In this document: one piece after another, positions 1-8,892 of the stretch
Position numbering within the stretch: position 1 is the stretch's first letter
How the letters are laid out: every line of letters begins with the position of its first letter
Source: SFDP01 sp051653625
GTDB taxonomy: Bacteria; Bacillota; Clostridia; Lachnospirales; Lachnospiraceae
Reading direction: 5' to 3'
NCBI GenBank assembly: GCA_051653625.1
Contig: JBOFWM010000087.1
Span: forward strand, 1 to 54,654
DNA length: 54,654 bases
Position numbers and translations under genes: made by a program
The notes under the pieces: generated by a model
Seen by the model: only the letters and a program-made list of their open reading frames with translations
Told to the model about the DNA's origin: nothing
The model's database searches: none

Positions 1-1
1 A

Positions 2-430
2 GGAAAAGGAGATATGTTATTTTATCCGCAAGGATATCCAAAACCCGCACGTATCCAAGGTTCTTTTGTTACAGATTCTGAAGTTTCAGATATTGTTGAT
101 TTTTTGAAAAATCAGATGATTGGAAATGTATATAATGAAGAAGTTGAAGAAAAGATGAGTACACTTAGCACTTCAAATTCATCTATACAGGGTGTGGAAA
201 GTGAAAGGGATGTATTATTTGTAGAAGCAGCCAAATTTATTATTGATAAGGATAAAGCATCTATTGGAATGTTACAAAGAATATTTAAAATAGGATTTAA
301 TCGTGCAGCAAGAATAATGGATCAGTTAGCTGATCTTGGTATTGTTGGAGAAGAAGAAGGTACAAAGCCTAGAAAAATATTGATGAGTATGAGTGAGTTT
401 GAACAATTAATTGAGGAGATTGATATATAA
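2..430 (+). CDS. ftsK: DNA translocase FtsK/SpoIIIE, C-terminal end (partial)
   Basis: The reading frame is open from base 2, so this is the 3' end of a gene that begins outside the window. The visible residues carry the end of the motor domain (GKGDMLFYPQG, then ARIQGSFVTDSEV) and, after an acidic linker, the winged-helix gamma domain (about the last 65 residues, with LQRIFKIGFNRAARIMDQL). In this family the gamma domain reads KOPS/SRS polarity sequences, and the hexamer pumps chromosomal DNA through the division or sporulation septum. The ATM first met in the frame at 14 is an internal methionine, not a start. The stop codon overlaps the fhs start by one base. Whether this is FtsK or SpoIIIE cannot be told from the C-terminus. 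Confidence 0.9.
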   Translation, partial: GKGDMLFYPQGYPKPARIQGSFVTDSEVSDIVDFLKNQMIGNVYNEEVEEKMSTLSTSNSSIQGVESERDVLFVEAAKFIIDKDKASIGMLQRIFKIGFNRAARIMDQLADLGIVGEEEGTKPRKILMSMSEFEQLIEEIDI

Positions 431-2106
431 TGAGTATAAAAACAGATATACAAATTGCGCAAGAAACAAAAATGGAATCTATTATTGAGGTTGCAAAAGC
501 TGTAGGAATTCAAGCAGACGAACTTGAATTATATGGAAAATATAAAGCAAAAATAACAAAAGAATATATGGATAAAATCGAAAAAAATGATAATGGAAAA
601 TTGATTTTAGTAACAGCAATTAATCCAACACCGGCTGGTGAAGGAAAAACAACAATTACAGTTGGATTAGGGCAAGCATTTGGTGTATTAAATAAAAAAG
701 CTGTTATTGCCCTTAGAGAACCTTCTCTAGGACCGTGTTTTGGAATAAAGGGTGGAGCAGCTGGAGGTGGATATGCACAAGTAGTTCCAATGGAAGATTT
801 GAATTTACATTTTACAGGAGATTTTCATGCGATAACATCTGCAAATAATTTATTGGCCGCTTTAGTAGATAATCATATTCAACAAGGAAATGAATTGGGA
901 ATTGATCCGCGAACCATTGTATGGAAACGATGTATCGATATGAATGATCGAGTTCTTAGAAATGTTGTTGTTGGTCTTGGAAGTAAACTAGATGGAATGG
1001 TTAGAGAAGATCGATTTGTAATTACTGTTGCCTCAGAGATAATGGCGGTATTATGCTTATGTTCTGATTTAGAAGATTTAAAAGTACGTTTATCAAAAAT
1101 GATTGTTGGATACACATTTGGTGGAGAACTTGTAACTGCTGGTGATATTGGTGCTGTTGGTGCAATGGCAGCTTTGTTAAAAGATGCTATAAAACCAAAT
1201 TTAATACAAACATTAGAGCATACACCAGCTTTAGTACATGGAGGACCATTTGCGAATATTGCTCATGGATGTAATTCTGTTATTGCAACAAAGACAGCAC
1301 TTAAGATGGCTGATTATTGTATTACAGAAGCAGGATTTGGAGCGGATTTAGGTGCCGAAAAATTTTTCGATATTAAATGTAGAATGTCTGGATTGAAACC
1401 GGATGTAGTAGTATTAGTAGCTACTATCCGTGCATTAAAATATAATGGTGGAGTAAAAAAAGAAGAATTAAATAATAAGGATTTAGAAGCATTAAAAAGA
1501 GGAATTGTAAATTTAGAAAAACATATAGAAAATTTGCAAAAATATAAAGTTCCTGTTGTTGTGACATTAAATGCATTTGTTACAGATACACAAGAAGAGG
1601 TTTTATATGTAAAAGAGTTCTGTGAAGGTTTGAATTGTGAATTTGCAATTGCGAATGTTTGGGAAAAAGGTGGAGCTGGTGGAGTTGAGCTAGTCCAAAA
1701 AGTATTAAAGACGATTGAAGAAAAAGAAAGTGATTTTAAAGTATTATATGAAGAAAATAAATCGATTGTAGAAAAAATTGAAACTATTGCATGTGAAATA
1801 TATGGAGCAAAAAGTGTTACATTTTCTAGTTTGGCAAAAAATCAAATCAGTAAATTAGAAAAGTTTGGATTTGGGACATTTCCTATATGTATGGCAAAAA
1901 CTCAATACTCTTTGTCGGATGATCCAAATTTACTTGGAAGACCGAAAGATTTTGAGATATCGGTACGAGAAGTTTATGTATCAGCAGGTGCAGGTTTTAT
2001 TGTTGCATTAACAGGAAATGTTATGACCATGCCTGGGTTACCTAAAAAACCTGCCGCAATGCAAATAGATGTGAATAATGATGGTGAAATTATTGGATTG
2101 TTCTAG
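430..2106 (+). CDS. fhs: Formate-tetrahydrofolate ligase
   Basis: This 558-residue protein is a full-length formyltetrahydrofolate synthetase, which makes 10-formyl-THF from formate, THF and ATP in the cytoplasm. The family's ATP loop is visible at residues 70-75 (GEGKTT), preceded by NPTP and followed by ALREPSLGPCFGIKGGAAGGG. The C-terminus has the conserved GNVMTMPGLP stretch. It starts inside the last base of the ftsK stop, with the next gene almost touching, so it sits in an operon. The other Wood-Ljungdahl methyl-branch genes are not here, so its role may be purine and formyl-Met supply rather than acetogenesis. A second folate gene (5-FCL) lies at 16730. Confidence 0.97.
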   Translation: MSIKTDIQIAQETKMESIIEVAKAVGIQADELELYGKYKAKITKEYMDKIEKNDNGKLILVTAINPTPAGEGKTTITVGLGQAFGVLNKKAVIALREPSLGPCFGIKGGAAGGGYAQVVPMEDLNLHFTGDFHAITSANNLLAALVDNHIQQGNELGIDPRTIVWKRCIDMNDRVLRNVVVGLGSKLDGMVREDRFVITVASEIMAVLCLCSDLEDLKVRLSKMIVGYTFGGELVTAGDIGAVGAMAALLKDAIKPNLIQTLEHTPALVHGGPFANIAHGCNSVIATKTALKMADYCITEAGFGADLGAEKFFDIKCRMSGLKPDVVVLVATIRALKYNGGVKKEELNNKDLEALKRGIVNLEKHIENLQKYKVPVVVTLNAFVTDTQEEVLYVKEFCEGLNCEFAIANVWEKGGAGGVELVQKVLKTIEEKESDFKVLYEENKSIVEKIETIACEIYGAKSVTFSSLAKNQISKLEKFGFGTFPICMAKTQYSLSDDPNLLGRPKDFEISVREVYVSAGAGFIVALTGNVMTMPGLPKKPAAMQIDVNNDGEIIGLF

Positions 2107-2132
2107 TGTTTAGAAAGGATTACATAGAAAGT

Positions 2133-3527
2133 ATGGAAGATGATTTAAAAAAGTGTTCCCACTGTAATTCTACGCTATCTCCTGAAAATATGTATTGTGA
2201 TGTTTGTGGCGCTGAAATACAAATTGTTCCAGATTTTGAACCAGATATTGAAGATAGTATTGTTGAATATCTGGGAGAAATGTCACAACTTTTAGAAGAT
2301 GAACAATATATAGACGAAGTAAAAGAGGTAAAAGGTAAAAAAAATATTGTTTTTTTGTTAATTTTGATTAGTTTGGTTTTAATTATCGTAGGAGCTAGTA
2401 TTTATTTTTTGAAGAATAATATTACGAACGACAGAAAAGCATATGAGTTGTATCAAAATGAACAGTATGACGAAGCTATAGTGTATTATCAGAAAGCACT
2501 AGAGAAAGATGATGGAAATGAAGTTCATTATATTAATCTGTCAAATTGTTATTACATGTTAGAGAAAGAACATATTTCTCGAGAGATATTAAAAGATGGA
2601 ATCAAAATGTGTCAAGAAAATTCAAGAATTTATGACTCATTAATTCAGTTATATGAACGTTCTTCTGAGTATGATTTGATTAATAATTTATTACTAGAAT
2701 CAGAGAATCAAAATGTGAAAAATAAATATCAAATGTATCTATCTCTTTCGCCAGAATACAATTACAATGAAGGAATGTATGAAGAGGCCATAACGATAAG
2801 AATTACAGCAAATACGGATGGTGATATCTATTTTACAACAGATGAAAGTGTTCCAACACTGAAGAGTAAATTATATTCTTCTCCCATATTTTTGGGAAAT
2901 GGTACACATGTTATAAAGGCAGTTTTTATAAATAAATATGGGATATCAAGTGAAGTTAGTACACGAAAATTTATCATTACATCGGATGTTCCACAAATGC
3001 CAGATGTGTCAGCGGAAAGTGGGACTTATACCGTTCCAACAAAAATTGAAGTGACGATACTAGAAGGAGAATCTATTTACTATACAACAGAAGATAGAGC
3101 ACCTACGAAAAATGATCTTTTGTATTCGGGACCGATTTATATGCCAATTGGAGAAAGTGTTTTTAATTTTATTACATATAGTGATGCTGGAATAGAAAGT
3201 GAAGTGGTTCGGAGAGAGTATTTATTAAATATTAGAACAAGCTTTAGTAGAGAAGAAGCGGTTATGCAACTTGTACAACGATTAGTTGATTTAGGTATTT
3301 TGATAGATGGTGCAGGGCACGTATTAGGAATGAGTGGAAATAATGCATATATTTATAGCTATCCTATACAGATAGAAGAAGAAAATTATTATATTGTTAC
3401 TGAGTTCTATGAACAAGGTGGCGCTAGAAATAGGACCGGGAATTATTATGCAATAAATGTAATGGATGGATCACTTTATAGAGTTTATATAAGCACTAAT
3501 AATCAATATGAGCTTTTAGAATTATAA
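2133..3527 (+). CDS. Membrane protein: zinc ribbon, TM helix, TPR and two chitobiase-C-like domains
   Basis: I know no gene name for this 464-residue protein. From the N-terminus it shows a zinc ribbon (Cys8, 11, 22, 25), an acidic linker, one membrane helix (about 72-93), a short TPR-like helical region (about 100-180), and two copies of a beta-sandwich like the chitobiase/beta-hexosaminidase C-terminal domain (about 210-283 and 293-366, each with an IYxTT-D/E-xxxPT core). A unique C-terminal domain (about 371-464) may be a pepSY- or DUF-like fold. The ribbon would be cytoplasmic and the rest outside. A GTG at 2106 overlapping the fhs stop is possible, but ATG 2133 has AAAGGA upstream and starts just before the ribbon. 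The function is unknown; wall or sugar sensing is a guess. Confidence 0.75.
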   Translation: MEDDLKKCSHCNSTLSPENMYCDVCGAEIQIVPDFEPDIEDSIVEYLGEMSQLLEDEQYIDEVKEVKGKKNIVFLLILISLVLIIVGASIYFLKNNITNDRKAYELYQNEQYDEAIVYYQKALEKDDGNEVHYINLSNCYYMLEKEHISREILKDGIKMCQENSRIYDSLIQLYERSSEYDLINNLLLESENQNVKNKYQMYLSLSPEYNYNEGMYEEAITIRITANTDGDIYFTTDESVPTLKSKLYSSPIFLGNGTHVIKAVFINKYGISSEVSTRKFIITSDVPQMPDVSAESGTYTVPTKIEVTILEGESIYYTTEDRAPTKNDLLYSGPIYMPIGESVFNFITYSDAGIESEVVRREYLLNIRTSFSREEAVMQLVQRLVDLGILIDGAGHVLGMSGNNAYIYSYPIQIEEENYYIVTEFYEQGGARNRTGNYYAINVMDGSLYRVYISTNNQYELLEL

Positions 3528-3555
3528 TATATAGAAAGAAAGGTATGGTATTAAA

Positions 3556-4437
3556 ATGTACAAAATAGTAAAAGCAAGAGAATTAGCAAGTAATATTTTT
3601 TTGATGGATGTAAAAGCAAGCCGAGTGTCAAAAAAATGCGAACCAGGGCAATTTGTAATTGTTAGAATTGATGAAGAAAGTGAAAGGATACCACTTACAA
3701 TCTGTGATTATGATAGAGAAAATGAAACAATTACTATTGTATTCCAGATAGTTGGTGCAAGTACCAAGAGAATGTCATTATTAAAAGAAGGAGACAGTTT
3801 TTATGATTTCGTAGGTCCTCTTGGTTGTGCTTCTGAATTGATTGAAGAAAATATTGAAGAATTAAAAAATAAAAAAATTGTATTTATCGCTGGTGGTGTA
3901 GGTACTGCTCCTGTATATCCACAAGTAAAATGGCTTCATGAAAATGGAGTAAATGTAGATGTGATAGTTGGTGCAAAAAACAAAGATTTACTTATTCTTT
4001 CTGAAGAAATGGAAGCTGTAGCAGGTAATTTATATATTACTACAGATGATGGTTCTTTTGGAAAGAAAGGTCTAGTTACAAATACATTAAAAGAACTTGT
4101 AGAATCTGGAACACAATATGATTTATGTGTTGCTATAGGACCTATGATTATGATGAAATTTGTTGCAATGTTAACAAAAGAATTAAATATTCCTACAATT
4201 GTAAGTTTAAATCCAATCATGGTAGATGGAACAGGTATGTGTGGAGCATGTCGTGTAAGTGTAGGTGGAGAAGTAAAATTTGCATGTGTTGATGGACCAG
4301 AATTTGATGGTCATCTTGTTGATTTTGATGAAGCTATGAAGCGTCAACAAATCTATAAGACAAAAGAAGGTAGAGCTATGTTAGCTTTGGAAGAAGGCGA
4401 TACACACCATGGTGGTTGTGGAAATTGTAGTGAATAA
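3556..4437 (+). CDS. nfnA: NfnA: NADH-dependent reduced ferredoxin:NADP+ oxidoreductase, small subunit
   Basis: This 293-residue protein belongs to the ferredoxin-NADP reductase-like family (sulfide/dihydroorotate dehydrogenase-like FAD/NAD-binding subunit). An N-terminal FAD beta-barrel is followed by an NAD-binding fold with GGVGTAP near residue 113. A C-terminal cysteine cluster (MCGACRVSVGG...KFACVDGPEF, about 226-250) binds [2Fe-2S]. In Nfn this subunit oxidises NADH, and electrons bifurcate at the flavin of the partner NfnB. The nfnB gene begins 22 bases downstream, which strongly supports the pair. The start follows AGAAAGG. Standing alone it might have been read as a PyrK-type subunit, but the neighbour decides against that. 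Confidence 0.9.
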   Translation: MYKIVKARELASNIFLMDVKASRVSKKCEPGQFVIVRIDEESERIPLTICDYDRENETITIVFQIVGASTKRMSLLKEGDSFYDFVGPLGCASELIEENIEELKNKKIVFIAGGVGTAPVYPQVKWLHENGVNVDVIVGAKNKDLLILSEEMEAVAGNLYITTDDGSFGKKGLVTNTLKELVESGTQYDLCVAIGPMIMMKFVAMLTKELNIPTIVSLNPIMVDGTGMCGACRVSVGGEVKFACVDGPEFDGHLVDFDEAMKRQQIYKTKEGRAMLALEEGDTHHGGCGNCSE

Positions 4438-4459
4438 ATTTAGAAAGGTATGATGAAAA

Positions 4460-5851
4460 ATGAATGTACTAGAAAAAATTGAAGTAAGAGAACAAGAACC
4501 TAGCGTAAGAGCAACTAATTTTGAAGAAGTTTGTTTAGGGTATACAATGGAAGATGCAATGCAAGAAGCAACAAGATGTATTAATTGTAAAAATGCAAAA
4601 TGTATTTCAGGATGTCCTGTTGCAATTAATATTCCTGATTTTATTGAAAAAGTAAAAGAAGGCGATATCAAAAGTGCATATGATATTATAAATGAATCTT
4701 CGGCACTTCCAGCTGTTTGTGGTCGCGTTTGTCCGCAAGAAACACAATGTGAAGGACTTTGTATTCGAGGTATTAAAGGGGATCCTGTATCAATTGGAAA
4801 ATTAGAACGATTTGTTGCTGATTGGGCAAGAGAACAAAACATTCGTCCAAATGGAGCAAAAGAAAAATTAAGACAAAAAGTTGCAGTTATTGGATCAGGT
4901 CCAGCAGGTCTTACTTGCGCAGGTGATTTAGCTAAAATGGGATATGATGTTACAATTTTTGAAGCGTTACATGAAGCAGGTGGTGTATTAACATATGGTA
5001 TCCCAGAATTCAGATTACCCAAACAAGAAGTTGTACAATACGAAATAGACAATGTAAAATCTTTAGGTGTAAAAATTGAAAAGAATGTAATTGTTGGAAA
5101 ATCTGTTACTATAGATGAATTATTAGAGGATGAGGGGTTTGATGCTGTATTTATCGGATCAGGAGCAGGACTTCCTAAATTTATGGGTATACCGGGAGAA
5201 AATGCAAATGGTGTATTTTCAGCAAATGAATACTTAACAAGAAGCAATCTTATGAAATCTTATCTTGAGCAGTCAGAAACACCAATTGTTGCTGGAACAA
5301 AAGTTGCAGTTGTAGGAGGCGGTAACGTTGCTATGGATGCTGCTAGAACTGCTATTAGACTTGGAGCAAAAGTATATATTGTTTATAGAAGGAGTTTAGA
5401 AGAACTTCCAGCACGTGTGGAAGAAGTTCACCATGCAATGGAAGAAGGTGTTGCATTTGAACTTCTTACAAATCCAACAGAAATTGTTTGTGATGAAACT
5501 GGATGGGTGACAGGTATGAAATGCGTGAAAATGGAGCTTGGTGAACCTGATGCATCTGGAAGAAGAAGACCAATCGAAATAAAAGATTCAGAATTTTTAC
5601 TTGATGTTGATACTGTAATTATGTCTTTAGGAACTTCTCCTAATCCTATGATTGTAACAACAACAAAAGGATTAGATGTTAATAAATGGCAATGTATAGT
5701 AGCAGATGAAGAACTTGGAAAAACATCAAAAGAGGGTGTTTTTGCTGGTGGAGATGCTGTTACAGGTGCGGCTACTGTTATTTTAGCAATGGGTGCTGGA
5801 AAAGCAGCGGCAAAAGGAATTCATGAATATCTTACAAATAAAGTGAAATAA
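4460..5851 (+). CDS. nfnB: NfnB: NADPH-binding flavoprotein large subunit (GltA-type)
   Basis: This 463-residue protein is homologous to the small subunit of glutamate synthase. Two [4Fe-4S] clusters are supported by C40-C43-C48-C52 and C87-C91-C97-C101. A first Rossmann site (VIGSGPAG, 143-150) binds FAD, and a second (VAVVGGGNVAMDAARTA, about 282) followed by YRRS binds NADPH. With NfnA it forms the electron-bifurcating transhydrogenase that couples NADH and reduced ferredoxin to NADP+ reduction in the cytoplasm of anaerobes. No glutamate synthase large subunit is nearby. A long antisense open frame (4381-5247) only mirrors this gene's codon bias. Confidence 0.92.
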   Translation: MNVLEKIEVREQEPSVRATNFEEVCLGYTMEDAMQEATRCINCKNAKCISGCPVAINIPDFIEKVKEGDIKSAYDIINESSALPAVCGRVCPQETQCEGLCIRGIKGDPVSIGKLERFVADWAREQNIRPNGAKEKLRQKVAVIGSGPAGLTCAGDLAKMGYDVTIFEALHEAGGVLTYGIPEFRLPKQEVVQYEIDNVKSLGVKIEKNVIVGKSVTIDELLEDEGFDAVFIGSGAGLPKFMGIPGENANGVFSANEYLTRSNLMKSYLEQSETPIVAGTKVAVVGGGNVAMDAARTAIRLGAKVYIVYRRSLEELPARVEEVHHAMEEGVAFELLTNPTEIVCDETGWVTGMKCVKMELGEPDASGRRRPIEIKDSEFLLDVDTVIMSLGTSPNPMIVTTTKGLDVNKWQCIVADEELGKTSKEGVFAGGDAVTGAATVILAMGAGKAAAKGIHEYLTNKVK

Positions 5852-5853
5852 GA

Positions 5854-6333
5854 ATGAATATAACAATTATTACAGTAGGTAAAATAAAAGAGCATTTTTA
5901 TAGAGATGCTCTTTTAGAATATAAAAAAAGATTATCGCGATATTGCAAACTTGAAATAATTGAAGTTGCAGATGAAAAGACGAAGGAAAATGCTACATTC
6001 GCAGAAGAACAACTCGTTTTAGAAAAAGAAGCAGTACGCATTTTAAAATATGTAAAGCAAAATTCTTACGTTATTGCATTATCAATAAAAGGAAAAACAT
6101 ATTCATCTGTTGATTTATCAAAAAAAATCGAGAATTTGGGTATTGTTGGAAAAAGTGATGTTACTTTTATTATAGGTGGCTCATTAGGATTACATGAAAG
6201 TGTAATCCAAGAATGTAAAGAAGAGTTAAGTTTTTCAAAAATGACTTTTCCGCATCAATTAATGAGAGTTATTTTATTAGAACAAATTTATCGATGTTTT
6301 CGTATTATTGCAAAAGAACCTTATCATAAATAA
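5854..6333 (+). CDS. rlmH: 23S rRNA (pseudouridine-1915-N3)-methyltransferase RlmH
   Basis: This 159-residue protein matches the usual RlmH length and is a SPOUT-class methyltransferase that methylates pseudouridine 1915 in helix 69 of the large subunit rRNA. The SAM-binding knot region is visible as FIIGGSLGLHESV, and the C-terminal LMRVILLEQIYRCFRI-x-EPYHK is the family signature. It begins three bases after the nfnB stop with no good ribosome-binding site of its own, so it is probably translationally coupled. The first 60 bases of the coding sequence contain a 10-bp inverted repeat (5886-5915, listed separately). Confidence 0.96.
   Translation: MNITIITVGKIKEHFYRDALLEYKKRLSRYCKLEIIEVADEKTKENATFAEEQLVLEKEAVRILKYVKQNSYVIALSIKGKTYSSVDLSKKIENLGIVGKSDVTFIIGGSLGLHESVIQECKEELSFSKMTFPHQLMRVILLEQIYRCFRIIAKEPYHK
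5886..5915 (+). repeat. Terminator-like hairpin inside rlmH
   Basis: Perfect 10-bp arms AAAAGAGCAT (5886-5895) and ATGCTCTTTT (5906-5915) enclose a 10-base loop, starting 32 bases after the rlmH start codon. The arms end in T-rich sequence as in an intrinsic terminator, but no further T-run follows. At this A+T content a repeat of this length can arise by chance, so function is uncertain. Confidence 0.4.
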
Positions 6334-6357
6334 GAAGTTTTTTGCATATAAATAAGT

Positions 6358-6654
6358 ATGAAAAATAATAAAATAAATGAAACCAATCAAAGAATTACAT
6401 TAAAAGAAAAAATGTGTGACAGTATGAAGCTCCCGAAAGATATTATGTTGGGAGCTTCCATTGTCACTGTTATTGGTGAAAGAGAACTTTGGGTGGAAAA
6501 TTATAAAGGGATTCTTGACTATACAGATAAAAAGATAGTGCTTCAAGGAAAGCAAAAAAAAATAATAATAATGGGATCTTATTTGAAAATTGAATATTAT
6601 ACAAAGGAAGAAATGAAAATATCGGGGAAAATTGAGGATATTAACTTTGTTTAA
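6358..6654 (+). CDS. yqfC: Sporulation protein YqfC
   Basis: This 98-residue protein matches the small YqfC family, which in Bacillus and clostridia is made under sigma-E in the mother cell. The visible signature is KLPKDIMLGASIVTVIGERELWVENYKGILDYT. Directly downstream comes yqfD, then phoH and ybeY, the same order as in Bacillus. The exact biochemical role of the family is not settled. The ribosome-binding site is weak (the upstream bases are A/T rich), so the start at 6358 is chosen from the family length. A GC-rich inverted repeat lies within the gene (6426-6458). Confidence 0.85.
   Translation: MKNNKINETNQRITLKEKMCDSMKLPKDIMLGASIVTVIGERELWVENYKGILDYTDKKIVLQGKQKKIIIMGSYLKIEYYTKEEMKISGKIEDINFV
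6426..6458 (+). repeat. Inverted repeat inside yqfC
   Basis: Arms GAAGCTCCC (6426-6434) and GGGAGCTTC (6450-6458) are perfect over 9 bp, relatively G+C rich for this region, with a 15-base loop. They lie 69-101 bases into yqfC. No T-run follows, so it is not a standard terminator. Confidence 0.4.
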
Positions 6655-6689
6655 CTAAATAATATGATTTGAGAATGGAGAGAACAAGT

Positions 6690-7904
6690 GTGATAAACTT
6701 TTTAAGATGGTTTGTGGGATATTTAGAAATTGAAGTAAGTGGATATAGTCCTAAACGATTTATTAATTTATGTGCAAATAATCAAATATTATTATGGGAT
6801 ATATTTAATACTCATACTAGTTATCAAATGAAAATTTTGCTCCGTGATTTTTGGAAAATAAAAAAACTTGTTAAAAAAACATCAGTGAAGGTAGTGATAT
6901 CAAATCGATATGGACTACCTTTTTTTATGAAAAAAAGTAAAATGAGAGTATTTTTTTATGCAGGAATTCCCATTTGTATATTTGTTTTGTTTATTTTAGC
7001 TCAATTTTTATGGGCAATGGAATTCGAAGGAAATTATTCTATTTCAGATGATACAATTGAAGATTTTTTGCTTGAAGAAGAGATTTACATTGGAATTTAC
7101 CGAAAAAAAATTAATGTTGAAGATTTAGAAAAAAAATTACGAGAAAAATTTAGTAATATTACATGGGTTTCTGCTACAATTAATGGAACAAAGTTATATG
7201 TTCGGATAAAAGAAGAAGATGTAACTATCTATTCTTCAAATATTGAATATGAAAGTTCTTCTTTGATTGCACATAGTGATGGTACTATACAATCGATTGT
7301 AACAAAAAGTGGTGTACCTTTAGTAAAAGCTGGTGATGAAGTTGAAAAAGGACAAATACTTGTAGATGGAAATATCCCAATATACGACAATGAAGGAAAC
7401 ATTATTAAATATAATCGAGTAAACGCAGAAGCAGATATTATTATTTCTTATTTATATCCAGTAAATGAAGAGTTAGAACGTGTATATCATTATAAAAACT
7501 ATACAGGAAATGAATTAAAAAAATCATATTTAGAAATTTTAAATCAAACTTTTTTACTTGATTTTAGAAAAATAAAATATTTATATTATGATATGACAGA
7601 AATATCAAATCAGGTAAAAATAGGAAATCAATTTTTTGTACCTATCTTTTTTAAAGAACGAATTTATAAAGAGTATCATTTGGTTGAAGCAATATATTCC
7701 GAATCGAAAAGTAATGAATTAATTCACAAGAAAATTGACAAAATAATATCAAATTTAGAAGAAAAAGGGGTTCAAATTATTGAAAAAAATGTTAAAATAG
7801 ATTCATATGAAAAAAATGTGAAAGCAACAGGATATTTGTTTGTATATGATACAATAAAAGAACGGATGGAAATTAAAAATGAAGATGATGGAACTAGTAA
7901 TTGA
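6690..7904 (+). CDS. yqfD: Sporulation protein YqfD
   Basis: This is a 404-residue YqfD-family protein (about B. subtilis length). It begins FLRWFVGYLEIEVSGYSPKRFINLC, the family N-terminal signature, has one membrane helix at about 86-108, and a large outside region with a POTRA-like part and a KxGVPLVKAGDEVEKGQILVDG hairpin-type motif. YqfD is a mother-cell protein needed for efficient sporulation. I chose GTG 6690 because GGAGAG lies 7 bases upstream. An in-frame TTG at 6669 would give 7 more residues but has no ribosome-binding site. Its end overlaps the phoH start by 26 bases. A terminator-like hairpin with a T-run lies inside (6888-6926). Confidence 0.9.
   Translation: MINFLRWFVGYLEIEVSGYSPKRFINLCANNQILLWDIFNTHTSYQMKILLRDFWKIKKLVKKTSVKVVISNRYGLPFFMKKSKMRVFFYAGIPICIFVLFILAQFLWAMEFEGNYSISDDTIEDFLLEEEIYIGIYRKKINVEDLEKKLREKFSNITWVSATINGTKLYVRIKEEDVTIYSSNIEYESSSLIAHSDGTIQSIVTKSGVPLVKAGDEVEKGQILVDGNIPIYDNEGNIIKYNRVNAEADIIISYLYPVNEELERVYHYKNYTGNELKKSYLEILNQTFLLDFRKIKYLYYDMTEISNQVKIGNQFFVPIFFKERIYKEYHLVEAIYSESKSNELIHKKIDKIISNLEEKGVQIIEKNVKIDSYEKNVKATGYLFVYDTIKERMEIKNEDDGTSN
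6888..6926 (+). terminator. Intrinsic-terminator-like hairpin inside yqfD
   Basis: AAGGTAGT (6888-6895) pairs with ACTACCTT (6914-6921). A further inner pairing ATATC/GATAT (6897-6901 and 6907-6911) closes a 5-base loop, with a G opposite GG as an internal bulge. Five more Ts follow the stem (6922-6926). The form is that of an intrinsic terminator about 200 bases into the gene. Translation would normally mask it, and whether it acts is unknown. Confidence 0.4.
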
Positions 7905-8892
7905 CCTTTCAACAGAATGTATGCAAAAAATATTTGGGCATAATGATAAATATATACAAAAAATAGAGACAATGTTTCATGTCGTTATTATTAATAGAGA
8001 CGGTGAAATTAAAATAAAAGGTACAAATGAAAATAATATTATTAAAGTACAAAAGATAATAGAAGAATTAATCGCTACAATTGAAAGAGGGAATGAGATA
8101 TTGGAACAAAATATTGACTATGCAATAGAATTGGGATTAGAAAATCAAGAAGATGGCTTAGAACAAATTAATAGCGAACTCATTTGTCATACCGTTAATG
8201 GAAAGCCGATAAAAGCTAAAACATTAGGACAACTTGCATATATTGAAGCGATACGCAATAATATGATTGTTTTTGGTATTGGACCAGCAGGAACTGGGAA
8301 AACTTACTTGGCTATGGCACAAGCAATTACAGCTTTTAAAAATAATGAAGTTGAACGTATTATATTAACGAGACCAGCTATTGAAGCAGGTGAAAAACTT
8401 GGATTTTTACCTGGTGATATGCAAAGCAAAGTAGACCCATATTTAAGACCGCTTTATGATGCTTTATATCAAATAATGGGTGCAGAAGGTTTTATTAAAA
8501 ATACAGAAAAGGGATTGATTGAAGTTGCACCCCTTGCATATATGAGAGGTAGAACACTTGACAATGCCTTTATAATTCTTGACGAAGCGCAAAATACTAC
8601 ACCAGCACAAATGAAAATGTTTTTAACAAGAATAGGATTTGGCTCTAAAGTAATTATTACGGGAGATAGTACACAGAAAGATTTACCTATTGGAGTAAAA
8701 TCGGGTTTAGATGTAGCAGAAATAGTATTGAAAAATTTGAATGATATTTCATTTTGTAAATTGACGAGCAAAGATGTTGTACGACATCCTTTGGTACAAA
8801 AAATAGTAAAGGCGTATGAAATTCATGAAGCAAAAACAAAAGAAAAACCAAATCAAAAATCAAAACAAAAATCAAATTATAAAAAAAGATAA
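7879..8892 (+). CDS. phoH: PhoH-family ATPase
   Basis: This 337-residue protein has an N-terminal KH-like region (about 10-70) and a RecA-like PhoH domain with Walker A GPAGTGKT (135-142) and Walker B FIILDEAQNTTPAQMKMFLTR (about 229-249). The family is an ATPase, probably acting with YbeY on RNA. The gene starts within the last 26 bases of yqfD, and its Lys/Gln-rich tail coding region overlaps the next frame. An alternative start is ATG 7885, two codons later. Position between yqfD and ybeY is the conserved Firmicutes arrangement. Confidence 0.95.
   Translation: MKMMELVIDLSTECMQKIFGHNDKYIQKIETMFHVVIINRDGEIKIKGTNENNIIKVQKIIEELIATIERGNEILEQNIDYAIELGLENQEDGLEQINSELICHTVNGKPIKAKTLGQLAYIEAIRNNMIVFGIGPAGTGKTYLAMAQAITAFKNNEVERIILTRPAIEAGEKLGFLPGDMQSKVDPYLRPLYDALYQIMGAEGFIKNTEKGLIEVAPLAYMRGRTLDNAFIILDEAQNTTPAQMKMFLTRIGFGSKVIITGDSTQKDLPIGVKSGLDVAEIVLKNLNDISFCKLTSKDVVRHPLVQKIVKAYEIHEAKTKEKPNQKSKQKSNYKKR

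Noticed and set aside
4381..5247. Long open frame on the minus strand (288 codons)
   Set aside because: It lies entirely opposite nfnA/nfnB, which have clear motifs; its translation shows no recognisable domain. It is a mirror of codon bias.
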